Below, in pieces: positions 1 through 7,362 of a stretch of 54,644 nt of DNA; position 1 is the stretch's first letter, and each line of letters starts with the position of its first letter. The stretch spans positions 1 through 54,644 of the forward strand of contig JAFYOP010000013.1 of NCBI GenBank assembly GCA_017547885.1. Direction: 5' to 3'. This stretch comes from Clostridia bacterium. GTDB lineage: Bacteria > Bacillota > Clostridia > Christensenellales > CAG-138. The translations under genes and the position numbers were made by a program. The notes under the pieces are model-generated. The model worked only from the letters and a program-made list of their open reading frames with translations, did not search any database and had not been told where the DNA came from.

Positions 1-556
1 CATGGGCGCCGATGGGGTTGAAGTAGCGCAGCAGCGCAACGTTGAGGGTGTAATCTGCGGCGCAGTAGTCTGTAAGCACACGCTCCAGGAACAGCTTGGT
101 GGTGCCGTAGGGATTGGTGGTGCCGCCGGTGGGGAAGTCCTCACGGATGGGCACGGAAGCGGGATCGCCGTATACGGTGGCGGAGGAGGAGAATACAAAG
201 TTCTTTACCCCGTGGGCGCGCATGGCGTTGAGCAGCACCAGTGTGCTGATAAGGTTATTGCTGTAATATTCAAGGGGCTTGTGTACGCTTTCGCCAACGG
301 CCTTGAGGCCTGCGAAGTGAATAACGGCGTCAATATCGGGATACTGATCGAACAGGGCCTCGGTGGCGGCCACGTCGCACAGGTCTGCCTTTACAAAGGG
401 GATATTCTTGCCGGTGATCTTTTCTACCCTGCGGAGGGATTCCTCAGAGGAATTGGAAAGGTTATCGACAACTACGATATCGTAGCCTGCCTGAATGAGC
501 TCTACGCAGGTATGGCTGCCGATGTAGCCTGCGCCGCCGCTTACTAAAATGGACAT
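1..556 (-). CDS. galE: UDP-glucose 4-epimerase, partial (C-terminus outside window)
   Basis: Interconverts UDP-galactose and UDP-glucose in the Leloir pathway in the cytoplasm, using tightly bound NAD. The gene reads leftwards and runs off the window after 185 codons, roughly the N-terminal half of a protein that is usually about 330-340 residues. The start is at 556, seven bases after an AAGGAGG-type ribosome site. The protein opens with the Rossmann motif GGAGYIGSH, then has DNLSNS, HFAGLKAVGES, SSSATVYGD, the YxxxK-type stretch NPYGTTK and RYFNPIGAH, all classical GalE signatures of extended short-chain dehydrogenases. galK and galT of the same pathway lie about 46 kb away on the other strand, so the gal genes are split. 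The long rightward frame over this interval is a shadow. Confidence 0.95.
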   Translation of the reverse strand, partial: MSILVSGGAGYIGSHTCVELIQAGYDIVVVDNLSNSSEESLRRVEKITGKNIPFVKADLCDVAATEALFDQYPDIDAVIHFAGLKAVGESVHKPLEYYSNNLISTLVLLNAMRAHGVKNFVFSSSATVYGDPASVPIREDFPTGGTTNPYGTTKLFLERVLTDYCAADYTLNVALLRYFNPIGAH

Positions 557-675
557 ATTGTGCCTCCTTGAATGAATTATGGTTATAGTTAATATAATTT
601 TGCTTTCAGCTAATATTGTAACACATATATGTAGGGATTAAATAGACGATAATGTGAATTGTTTGCACTATCGTC

Positions 676-1560
676 TTATTCTGTTCCCTTATCCGGTGCC
701 TCCATCAGCATCTTTACGCTGCGGGCGTATTCCGTGGGGGTCATGCCTACCAGCTTTTTGAACCGGCGGGAAAAGTAATGGACAGAGCTGAACCCAAGGC
801 GGGAGGATATTTCTGTGATATTCAGCTGCCCTTCCCTTATCAGCCTGCGGGCGGCGTCTATCTTCATGCGGCTGAAGTGATCCAGCACGCCGCCGCCTGT
901 TTCCGCGGCAAACATGCTTTCAAGCTTTGCCCGGCCTATAAGGTTGTCCTGGCATATCTGCTCTATGGTGAGGGTCTGGTCCAGCCGCTGCTCAAGGTAT
1001 GCGATAATGCTGCCGGTGCGCTCTGTGGAGGGGGAGCGCCGTGGGGGCGCGCCGCTGCCCCGCCGTATAAGGCGGATAAGCAGCTCCTCAAGGGCGGACT
1101 GCAGCAGCTGCTCGCTGCCAAAGGGTATATCCTCATTTCGCTGCATGGAGTGGGTGGTGGGGTCGTTGAGGGGTGTGGAGAATACTCCGCGGCTTTCGCT
1201 GACTATGCGGGAAAGCAGGGTGCGCTCCTCCGCGCCCAGAGAGGCGATGTGGCCCATAAAAAACTCCATTGCCTCATCGTCGCATTCAAAGCTTACCACC
1301 ACAAGGTTTGGGGCGGTAACGCCGTTTGCCCTGAGGGCGTGAAACTCGCCGGGGCGGTGGAATATCATCTGGCCCCGGCCAAGGTCGTATTGTGCCTCGC
1401 CTGCGGTCACCTTTATGCTGCCCTTATCCACATACACAAGCTCCCAGAAATCATGAGCCTCCCCCGCAAAGGAGTAATTGCTGGTAAATTCAAAATAGTG
1501 GACCGTGTATAGCCTGCTTACCCTGAGGGCAGGCTGAAGAGAGACGGGAATATAGGGCAT
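676..1560 (-). CDS. AraC-family transcriptional regulator
   Basis: Predicted ligand-responsive DNA-binding regulator of about 294 residues. The N-terminal half looks like an AraC-type cupin (around residues 20-130, with EAHDFWELVYVDKGS and a GQMIFHRPGEFHAL stretch). The C-terminal 100 residues form the double helix-turn-helix, ending in LGFSSVHYFSRRFKKLVGMTPTEY-like sequence. The start at 1560 follows AGGAG by seven bases; an in-frame ATG further upstream at 1632 lacks a ribosome site and would add hydrophobic residues atypical for the family. It lies between galE, read in the same direction, and a divergent ModE-like gene. Its ligand cannot be read from sequence; a sugar role is only suggested by galE next door. 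Confidence 0.88.
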   Translation of the reverse strand: MPYIPVSLQPALRVSRLYTVHYFEFTSNYSFAGEAHDFWELVYVDKGSIKVTAGEAQYDLGRGQMIFHRPGEFHALRANGVTAPNLVVVSFECDDEAMEFFMGHIASLGAEERTLLSRIVSESRGVFSTPLNDPTTHSMQRNEDIPFGSEQLLQSALEELLIRLIRRGSGAPPRRSPSTERTGSIIAYLEQRLDQTLTIEQICQDNLIGRAKLESMFAAETGGGVLDHFSRMKIDAARRLIREGQLNITEISSRLGFSSVHYFSRRFKKLVGMTPTEYARSVKMLMEAPDKGTE

Positions 1561-1757
1561 GAAAAGCTCCTGATAAAATGCATAATAAGGGATTCTGCTG
1601 AAATTATAATATAGCGCAAGTAGTAAAAACAACCGAGATTAGTACGAGTTTTAGTAATTTCGCAAAGATCGCGGATGATTTTTATAGAAATGCGAAAAAA
1701 ACGGCGATTGAACTGGTGTTTTTTGGGAGGGCAGGCACGCTGCTCACAAATATTTTA

Positions 1758-1786
1758 TTGCGCTGATTTTTTTTGTATTGTATAAT
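1758..1786 (+). promoter_or_regulatory. Putative sigma-A promoter of the ModE-like/molybdopterin pair
   Basis: TTGCGC at 1758-1763 and a perfect TATAAT at 1781-1786 are separated by 17 bases, in an AT-rich stretch 66 bases upstream of the ModE-like start. The 291-base gap between the AraC gene and the ModE-like gene holds no other feature I can support. Confidence 0.5.
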
Positions 1787-1851
1787 ATAAAGACGAATAG
1801 CTTTTAAAAAACACTCGCGTTTCCTTTTATATAGCCATCAGAACAGAGCAA

Positions 1852-2226
1852 ATGACAGACAAAACAAATGAAAAAATTCCCTTCGGGGAAAAAATACAGG
1901 TAAAGCTCATTGGCGGGGAAGTTTTCTTTGGCCCGGGGCCAAAGCGGCTGCTCTTCGCCATACAGGAAAAGGGCTCGGTTACGGGGGCATGTCAGGAGAT
2001 GGGCATATCCTACTCCAAAGGGCGGGGAATAATACGGCGAATGGAGCAGGAGATGGGCTTTGAGCTGGTGGAGCGAAGGCAGGGCGGCGCAGGGGGCGGC
2101 AGCGCAGGCCTTACCCCAAAGGGAGAACGCTTCCTTGAGGTATTTGCCAAATACGAGAACGCCGTACAGGATTATGCCCAAAGCATATTCCATGATTACT
2201 TTGAGGAGCCGGAGGAAAGACAATGA
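1852..2226 (+). CDS. ModE-like winged-helix regulator (N-terminal domain only)
   Basis: A 124-residue protein matching the LysR-like winged helix-turn-helix found at the N-terminus of the molybdate regulator ModE: GEVFFGPGPKRLLFAI, the recognition-helix region YSKGRGIIRRME and the wing LTPKGERFLEVF. It lacks the C-terminal molybdate-binding MOP domains of E. coli ModE, as many short anaerobe homologues do, so it may not sense molybdate directly. No strong ribosome site precedes the ATG at 1852, and there is no better in-frame start. Its stop overlaps the next start as ATGA (2223-2226), so it is translationally coupled to the molybdopterin-binding protein. This pairing is the best clue that it controls molybdenum-cofactor functions. 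Confidence 0.8.
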   Translation: MTDKTNEKIPFGEKIQVKLIGGEVFFGPGPKRLLFAIQEKGSVTGACQEMGISYSKGRGIIRRMEQEMGFELVERRQGGAGGGSAGLTPKGERFLEVFAKYENAVQDYAQSIFHDYFEEPEERQ

Positions 2227-3248
2227 AGCAGATAAAGACGGTTGATGCCGTGGGCCAGGTATTGTGCCACGATATAACCCAGATAATAAAGGGCGTTACC
2301 AAGGACGCTGTATTCCGCAAGGGGCACGTTATCCGGGAGGAGGATATACCTGTGCTGCTGAGCGTGGGCAAGGACAACATATACATATGGGAGCGGGATG
2401 AAAGCATGCTGCACGAGGACGAGGCGGCGGAGATACTCAGGGATATATGCATAAATGATAACATGTGGCCCACCGCCCCCAAGGAGGGCAAAATAAACAT
2501 TATTGCGGACTGCGACGGCCTGTTTATTGCGGATATGGAGCGGATGCTTAAGATAAACGCCTTTGGCCGCATGATGATAGCCACGCTGCCCTCAGGCATA
2601 CCCGTGAAAAAGGGTGAAAAAATCGCGGGTACCCGTGTAATACCCCTTGTAATAGAAAAGGAGACCATGGAGCAGGCGAAGGCGCTGGCGGGGGATGAGC
2701 CGCTGCTGAGGCTTTTGCCCATAAGGCCCAGAAGGTACGGCATAGTCACCACAGGCAACGAGGTTTTCCATGGGCGGATAAAGGACACCTTCAGCCCCGT
2801 GATAATAGAAAAGATGGAAGAATACGGCTGTGAGCTGATGGGGCATGAAATATCCGACGACGATCCCGCCCGCATAACCGCCTGCATAAATAAGCTGCTG
2901 GACGCAGGCGCGGAGATGGTGCTGTGCACCGGCGGCATGAGCGTTGATCCCGACGACAAGACCCCTCTCGCCATAAAGAACACCGGGGCAAACATAATCT
3001 CCCATGGTGCCCCTGTGCTGCCCGGGGCAATGTTCCTCCTGAGCTACATGGAGGATGGGCGGCCGATATGCGGCCTGCCGGGCTGCGCCATGTACGCAAA
3101 GCGCACCATATTCGACATTGTGCTGCCCTTCCTGCTGGCAGATGAGCCTGTAACGGTGGATATGCTGGCGGGCCTTGGCAACGGCGGCCTGTGCCGCAAT
3201 TGCGATGAGTGTCACTTCCCTAACTGCGGCTTTGGCAAGTGGAGATAA
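2223..3248 (+). CDS. Molybdopterin-binding protein (MoeA/MogA-like fold) with C-terminal cysteine cluster
   Basis: 341 residues. The central and C-terminal part carries the molybdopterin-binding fold shared by MoaB, MogA, MoeA and CinA: YGIVTTGNEVFHGRIKD followed by VLCTGGMSVDPDDKTP and GLPGCAMY. The first 170 residues resemble the N-terminal region of anaerobe molybdopterin-binding proteins that often sit beside molybdenum hydroxylase genes. It probably binds molybdopterin or inserts metal during cofactor maturation in the cytoplasm. Unusually, the last 20 residues contain CRNCDECHFPNC, four cysteines in tight spacing that could hold zinc or an Fe-S cluster; canonical MoeA lacks this. It is co-transcribed with the ModE-like gene and followed by a bidirectional terminator. 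It is shorter than E. coli MoeA (about 411 residues), so I give no symbol. Confidence 0.82.
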   Translation: MKQIKTVDAVGQVLCHDITQIIKGVTKDAVFRKGHVIREEDIPVLLSVGKDNIYIWERDESMLHEDEAAEILRDICINDNMWPTAPKEGKINIIADCDGLFIADMERMLKINAFGRMMIATLPSGIPVKKGEKIAGTRVIPLVIEKETMEQAKALAGDEPLLRLLPIRPRRYGIVTTGNEVFHGRIKDTFSPVIIEKMEEYGCELMGHEISDDDPARITACINKLLDAGAEMVLCTGGMSVDPDDKTPLAIKNTGANIISHGAPVLPGAMFLLSYMEDGRPICGLPGCAMYAKRTIFDIVLPFLLADEPVTVDMLAGLGNGGLCRNCDECHFPNCGFGKWR

Positions 3249-3286
3249 TATTATAAGCAAGCGTGGATACCAACAAACACGACGGC

Positions 3287-3311
3287 AAAAGCCGCCCTTG
3301 GGGCGGCTTTT
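3287..3311 (+). terminator. Rho-independent terminator (bidirectional)
   Basis: AAAA, stem GCCGCCC (3291-3297), a 3-base loop, stem GGGCGGC (3301-3307), then TTTT. It closes the ModE-like/molybdopterin operon and could also serve the minus-strand peptidase gene. Confidence 0.75.
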
Positions 3312-3345
3312 CAGTTTGCGGCGCATCTGCTTTTTCCGCAAGGAA

Positions 3346-3440
3346 AGGCAGAAGGACTTCGGATGCCTCTGTCATTGCGAGGCGGCTTGTCTGACGACTT
3401 ACGCAAGATCCAAAGCGCAGCGACGACGAGCGGGGATAGA
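3346..3440. repeat. Possible dispersed intergenic repeat
   Basis: A GC-rich stretch beginning with GTCATTGCGAGGCGG and continuing with short CGACGA-like motifs. The phrase TCATTGCGAG is a hallmark of small non-coding repeats in many Firmicutes. No second copy is visible in this window, so the repeat status is unproven. Confidence 0.25.
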
Positions 3441-3443
3441 TAT

Positions 3444-4175
3444 TTATCCTATAATAACAACGAAATCTTCCGGATTTACCGCTTCCCCATCCTTGGTCAC
3501 CTCAAAGTGCAGATGGGCGGGGTCTGAGCATTCCGAAATGGCGCTGTTTCCCACATATCCAACCAGCGCCCCCGCGTTAAGCAGATCTCCCTCCTTTACG
3601 GGGCAGTCGCTGCGCAGGTTGGAATAATATGAGCAAATGCCGCCGCTGTGGGCCATCTTTACGGTATAGCCAAGGGAGTCATCCTCATACACTTCCTCCA
3701 CTGTGCCTGCCCATGGACAGCGCACTTCGGTGCCCTTGGGGGAGGCAATGTCTATGCCCCGATGGGTCATCCACTGATCCAGCGTGCGGGAGTATATCAG
3801 CTCGTTTACCGCAAAGCGCCATTGAAGCTTGCCTTCCACAGGGGCGACGGCCTTTTCCCGCTGAGGCGTGGCAGTAGCCTTGGGCGCAGGAGATGGATCC
3901 GGCGTCACATCCGGCACAGGGGCGGCAGTAGCCTTGGGCGTGGGGGAAGGGGAAAGCAGCGCAGACAGGCTTTCATCTTCCGAATGGGACGCCTGCTCTG
4001 TAAGCTGTGCCTGCTCAGGTACAGGAGAGGGCTGTGATTCTCCTCTTGGGGGAAGGTATGCCGCTGCCGCCGCGATACCTATCACTGCCATGCACAGCAT
4101 CAGCACCAGATATACTCCCTTATCCTTTATAAAATCCTTGATTTTCTCAATTCTTTCATTATTTTCCTTATTCAT
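3444..4175 (-). CDS. Membrane-anchored M23-family peptidase (SpoIIQ-like)
   Basis: 243 residues: a short cytoplasmic start, one membrane segment (about residues 20-40), a Pro/Ala/Ser/Thr-rich linker (about 45-105), then an extracytoplasmic LytM/M23 domain. The zinc ligands are intact: HRGID (His138, Asp142) and HLHF (His221, His223). Such domains cut peptidoglycan cross-links. Topology and size match clostridial SpoIIQ, the forespore-side engulfment protein, so a sporulation role is possible, but no sporulation neighbour supports it. The start at 4175 has AGGAG seven to eight bases upstream; a longer frame reaching 4388 merely reads through the tRNA gene. It is convergent with the molybdopterin operon. 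Confidence 0.85.
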   Translation of the reverse strand: MNKENNERIEKIKDFIKDKGVYLVLMLCMAVIGIAAAAAYLPPRGESQPSPVPEQAQLTEQASHSEDESLSALLSPSPTPKATAAPVPDVTPDPSPAPKATATPQREKAVAPVEGKLQWRFAVNELIYSRTLDQWMTHRGIDIASPKGTEVRCPWAGTVEEVYEDDSLGYTVKMAHSGGICSYYSNLRSDCPVKEGDLLNAGALVGYVGNSAISECSDPAHLHFEVTKDGEAVNPEDFVVIIG

Positions 4176-4248
4176 GGTATCACTCCTTTTACAGGTAGTG
4201 TTTCCCATACCCAAAAGGGATATACCTGCCGAAAAAGTCCTTATCCGC

Positions 4249-4277
4249 TTGACACGTCCTGCGCTATTTGCTATAAT
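4249..4277 (+). promoter_or_regulatory. Consensus promoter for the tRNA-Ser pair
   Basis: A perfect TTGACA (4249-4254), a 17-base spacer and a perfect TATAAT (4272-4277). Transcription would begin near 4284, nine bases before the first tRNA. Confidence 0.9.
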
Positions 4278-4292
4278 GACAAAGCTAAACAG

Positions 4293-4381
4293 GGAGAGAT
4301 GTCCGAGTGGTTTATGGAGCCGGTCTTGAAAACCGGTGATGCTGCAAGGCACCGGGGGTTCGAATCCCTCTCTCTCCGCCA
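4293..4381 (+). tRNA. tRNA-Ser (anticodon TGA)
   Basis: 89 bases including an encoded CCA. Acceptor stem GGAGAGA pairs with TCTCTCC; the anticodon loop CTTGAAA gives TGA at 4327-4329; the long variable arm is typical of class II serine tRNAs; the T-arm contains GGTTCGAATCC. Confidence 0.96.
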
Positions 4382-4427
4382 AATACAAGCGCCAAACACG
4401 TTTACATATATAATAAATACAGACCGT

Positions 4428-4520
4428 GGAGAAGTACCCAAGTGGCTGTAAGGGGCTCCCCTGCTAAGGGAGTAGGCTGGGGTGACTGGCGCGAGGGTTC
4501 GAATCCCTCCTTCTCCGCCA
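4428..4520 (+). tRNA. tRNA-Ser (anticodon GCT)
   Basis: 93 bases including CCA. Acceptor GGAGAAG pairs with CTTCTCC; loop CTGCTAA gives anticodon GCT at 4463-4465; long variable arm; T-arm GGTTCGAATCC. It is probably co-transcribed with the upstream tRNA-Ser. Its 3' two-thirds recur, decayed, at 15889-15947, which marks it as the likely integration site of the following island. Confidence 0.96.
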
Positions 4521-4526
4521 CGAAAG

Positions 4527-4550
4527 AAAGCACCGTATGGTGCTTTTTTT
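4527..4550 (+). terminator. Terminator of the tRNA operon
   Basis: Perfect 8-bp stem AAAGCACC / GGTGCTTT with loop GTAT, followed by a run of T up to 4550, starting seven bases after the tRNA CCA. Confidence 0.9.
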
Positions 4551-4570
4551 CGTGGCCTGAACAGATGGAA

Positions 4571-4748
4571 GGGATTCGAAGGGTCGGCCCGAAGGGCAAA
4601 ATCGCGCCAGTGACGCGATTTTAGACCCCGGGAAATCGTGTCAGGCCGCATTGCGCAGCGTGGAACGCAAGCAATGCGATGCCGATGACCGATTTCGAAT
4701 CCCTCCTTCTCTGCCGAGAAAGAGGACATCCGATTGGATATCCTTTTT
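4571..4748. repeat. T-arm-derived inverted repeat element with trailing hairpin
   Basis: GGGATTCGAA (4571-4580) and TTCGAATCCC (4694-4703) are perfect inverted copies of the tRNA T-arm. The right copy extends as an 18-base match to the tRNA-Ser 3' end (4694-4711) and is followed by a hairpin with a T-run (AGGACATCC, loop GATT, GGATATCC, TTTTT, 4723-4748). It looks like a second tRNA 3' end plus terminator, partly inverted. Confidence 0.5.
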
Positions 4749-4749
4749 G

Positions 4750-5323
4750 CAATGAAAGAAGTAGGGCTGAGAAGGGCGCGGCCGAAGCACGACGGCGACG
4801 GAAAATATCATTTCGGCGGATGGTAAAAAGGGGATATTTATATTTGATTGTACATGGTGTTTAAGGCGCAGCTTCGAGCTGCATTTATTGGATTGAGGAG
4901 CTGACGATGATGAGGTAAATGCGCTGATGGGTTGGGTGGTAAAGACAAGCTAAAGGGCTTGCTACCTGCACTTCGCAGACAGCAATTTTTTTCAGATGCT
5001 TAAGCGTTTCTTACTTTGAAATATTGTGTATCCTTTGGGGCACTCCATATTTCTGTTTCGTTTTATCAGTTTGTTTATATGCTCTCGGATATATCCTAAC
5101 TCCACCCAAATTTTCTTGTATGTATGAACATCTTCCTTTATTTACAATGCCGTTAGGAGTATTTGTCTCCAATAGTGCTTTCACATACAAAACCTCCTTT
5201 CGTTTTATTCTACGATAGGAGGTGTTTTCATTGTCATTTTATCGGGGTCCGGTTCATGTGCATGGGATTATTATTGCGCATAAATGAATTTAAACTAGCT
5301 TTTAAATCGTTGAAAAGCGGGCA
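4750..5323. other. Intergenic stretch without a supported gene
   Basis: Mixed sequence that shifts from GC-rich to AT-rich at around 4.9-5.0 kb, plausibly the edge of acquired DNA. Open frames here (for example 5024-5218) lack ribosome sites and recognisable protein features. Confidence 0.5.
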
Positions 5324-6196
5324 TTACAATAATAGATTATTTTTCCTGTATTCACGAGGGGTACGGCCTGTATGTTTTTTAAACATACGGCAGAAGTAGT
5401 TAAGATTATTGAAGCCGCTGTCTAAGGCTATTTGAGTAATGGTCAGGTTGGTATTAGTTAAAAGATTGGTAGCGTGATCCATGCGTTTGTTCATGATATA
5501 GTGCGTTATTGTAGTTCCGCTGTTTTTAGAAAAAACGTGATTAATATAAAATCTATTGGCATTACATGCGGTGGCAATATTTTCGAGGGTTAAGTTTTCA
5601 CGATAATTTTCGTTAATATATGAGACTATATTCTCATACAAAGCATTTACTTTCGTTATGGATGGAGTGGTGTGACGCCTTGCAACAAGCCGATATATCT
5701 CCGCGGTCAATGCCTTGAGGTTGCTTTCGGCTATTTCATCATAGAAGGGTTCCTTATGGGATAATTCGTTTAATATGGTTGTAAAATATCCCAGAATATC
5801 AGGATATCGTTCCTGCGTGTCATGTATAGGGGGACATCCGCTGGGGAGAAATTCGTTAGGCTTATCATCGTTTATATTGATATTATCCAGAGCAATAAAT
5901 ACAAATTGCAAAGGATCGTTTTCTGAACTTATTTCATAATGAGCGACGTTTGAATTATAAATAATCAAACTTCCTTTTGCAACAGAGTGTTCTTTTTCTT
6001 CAATAATAATTTGTCCGCTCCCTCCGGAAATAAGTATCATTTCTATAAATTCATGCACATGGAGTTCTTCGCGCCAACCTTTTTCGCGCTTTACATATCC
6101 TGCATACAAAATCCGCGGATTGAGTATGTAGGAATGTTTTTTTTCAACAGTATAATGCTGCCTATTAATGGTATTTTCTCTATGTGATACTTTCAT
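5324..6196 (-). CDS. AraC-family transcriptional regulator of the island operon
   Basis: 290 residues. The N-terminal cupin-like part contains LHVHEFIEMILISGGSG and a YNSNVAHYE stretch, typical of the AraC sugar-binding domain. The C-terminal double helix-turn-helix spans about residues 190-288 (SYINENYRENLTLENIA, then LDSGFNNLNYFCRMFKKHTG and TPREYR). It is divergent from the catabolic operon, with 129 bases between starts, so it is the obvious candidate regulator of those genes and of itself. No ribosome site precedes the ATG at 6196. Instead a TTGACA-16-TATACT promoter on this strand ends six bases before the start, which predicts a leaderless mRNA. Confidence 0.9.
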   Translation of the reverse strand: MKVSHRENTINRQHYTVEKKHSYILNPRILYAGYVKREKGWREELHVHEFIEMILISGGSGQIIIEEKEHSVAKGSLIIYNSNVAHYEISSENDPLQFVFIALDNININDDKPNEFLPSGCPPIHDTQERYPDILGYFTTILNELSHKEPFYDEIAESNLKALTAEIYRLVARRHTTPSITKVNALYENIVSYINENYRENLTLENIATACNANRFYINHVFSKNSGTTITHYIMNKRMDHATNLLTNTNLTITQIALDSGFNNLNYFCRMFKKHTGRTPREYRKNNLLL

Positions 6197-6202
6197 GTTT
6201 CT

Positions 6203-6230
6203 AGTATAAACCTTATACCCTCTTTGTCAA
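6203..6230 (-). promoter_or_regulatory. Promoter of the AraC gene, positioned for a leaderless transcript
   Basis: On the minus strand TTGACA (6230-6225), 16 bases, then TATACT (6208-6203). The ATG begins at 6196, seven bases beyond the -10, exactly where transcription should start. Confidence 0.6.
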
Positions 6231-6258
6231 TATAGTAGTACAATATTGCTCAAAATTT

Positions 6259-6287
6259 TAGACAATGGAGTTAATTGATAGTATAAA
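6259..6287 (+). promoter_or_regulatory. Putative promoter of the island catabolic operon
   Basis: TAGACA (6259-6264), 17 bases, TATAAA (6282-6287). Nearby repeated TAGTATAAAAC / TAGTACTATAAAAC motifs (about 6279-6308) and TAGTAGTAC near 6233 could be AraC binding half-sites. Confidence 0.45.
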
Positions 6288-6325
6288 ACCAAAATAGTAC
6301 TATAAAACAAAAGGAGGATATGGTA

Positions 6326-6757
6326 TTGCTGAAGAATATTCCTCGTGTGCTAAGTCCGCGATTGTTAAAGGTATTAAGTGAGATGGGTCATGGTGATGAA
6401 ATCGTCATTGCAGACGGCAACTTTCCTGCAGAAAGTATGGGGAAGAATTGTGTGATAGTCCGCATGGATGGACATGAAGCCTGCGAATTGTTGAAAAGCA
6501 TTATTAAATTCTTCCCGTTATACCAAGGAGCATGTCTTCCTGTAATGGTCATGGAGACAGATGATGGTTCCCTGCCCCCGATATGGGACGAATACCTGAA
6601 GATACTTATAGACGAAGAAACCGAAAGATATAACAGTGGAATGGAACGATTGGCACGAAATGATTTTTACGAGAGAGCAAAGCGTGCATATGCAATAATA
6701 GCTACGGGTGAAAGGGCTCTTTATGCCAATATAATACTAAAAAAGGGAGTTTGTTGA
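6326..6757 (+). CDS. fucU: RbsD/FucU-family sugar mutarotase
   Basis: About 143 residues. This family interconverts anomers or ring forms of ribose or fucose-type sugars in the cytoplasm, feeding the open or correct ring form to a kinase or isomerase. Sequence closely parallels E. coli FucU: ISPxLLKVLxEMGHGDE near the start, then FYERAKRAYAI, TGERALYANI and LKKGV at the end. I choose the TTG at 6326 because AAGGAGG (6311-6317) lies eight bases upstream and the protein then begins MLKNI, as in FucU (MLKTI); the ATG at 6320 is only two bases from the ribosome site. It is the first gene of the island operon and is followed two bases later by the SIS gene. Whether the true substrate is fucose, ribose or another sugar is open. 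Confidence 0.85.
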   Translation: MLKNIPRVLSPRLLKVLSEMGHGDEIVIADGNFPAESMGKNCVIVRMDGHEACELLKSIIKFFPLYQGACLPVMVMETDDGSLPPIWDEYLKILIDEETERYNSGMERLARNDFYERAKRAYAIIATGERALYANIILKKGVC

Positions 6758-6759
6758 TA

Positions 6760-7362
6760 ATGAATATCAGTGAACGAATGAAAAGGGTCATGCAGTCGGA
6801 GGGCGCGGCAATAGCGCAAATGGCGCAATTCCCGCAGGGGCAGTATGATGATGTGGTAAATTTATTGGCTTCATGCAAAGGAAAAATAGTGTTCATGGGC
6901 GTTGGGAAAAGTGGCCATATAGGGAAGAAACTGGCGGCCACATTTAGCTCAACGGGAACGCCATCATTTTTTGTACATAGCACCGAGGCCTGTCATGGCG
7001 ATTTCGGAATGATTGAAAGGCAAGATATAGCAGTACTCATCTCAAACAGTGGAAATACTCGTGAAGTAACACAAACCATTCCTTTTCTTAAAAACATAGG
7101 TTGTAAAACAATAGCATTAACATCAAACATCGATAGCGATTTAGCTAAAGGAAGTGATCTTTGTTTACTTATACCCAAAACAAGAGAGGCAGACGATCTT
7201 GATCTTGCGCCGACGGTATCCAGCACGGTAACGTTGGCGCTGGGAGATGCGATAGCATGTACACTCTCTACGATGAAAGGCTTTAACAGAAATGATTTTT
7301 ATAAATATCATCCTGGTGGAGCATTAGGTGATAGTTTGCATAAGGAAGGTCACGATGTCTAA
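6760..7362 (+). CDS. SIS-domain sugar-phosphate isomerase (KpsF/GutQ type, no CBS domains)
   Basis: 200 residues: a single SIS domain that binds phosphorylated sugars. Diagnostic stretches of the arabinose-5-phosphate isomerase family are present: GVGKSGHIGKKLAATFSSTG, HGDFGMI, ISNSGNTREV, LAPTVSSTVTLALGDA and YKYHPGGALGD. The two CBS domains that follow in E. coli KdsD and GutQ are absent, and the usual EACPL-like segment reads EADDL. It probably interconverts an aldose and ketose phosphate made by the neighbouring kinase. Starts at TTG 6751 or 6754 are possible, but ATG 6760 sits ten bases after GGGAG. Its end overlaps the kinase gene by eight bases, implying translational coupling. Confidence 0.85.
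   Translation: MNISERMKRVMQSEGAAIAQMAQFPQGQYDDVVNLLASCKGKIVFMGVGKSGHIGKKLAATFSSTGTPSFFVHSTEACHGDFGMIERQDIAVLISNSGNTREVTQTIPFLKNIGCKTIALTSNIDSDLAKGSDLCLLIPKTREADDLDLAPTVSSTVTLALGDAIACTLSTMKGFNRNDFYKYHPGGALGDSLHKEGHDV

Noticed and set aside
2..547. Rightward frame of 181 codons at the left edge
   Set aside because: Antisense of galE, whose N-terminal Rossmann motif and ribosome site are unambiguous.
4271..4729. Minus-strand frames over the tRNA genes that give ERxGFEP-like peptides
   Set aside because: These are the familiar translations of tRNA T-arms, not proteins.
5024..5218. 64-codon frame in the left part of the island
   Set aside because: No ribosome site, no recognisable domain, and composition like the surrounding non-coding AT-rich DNA.
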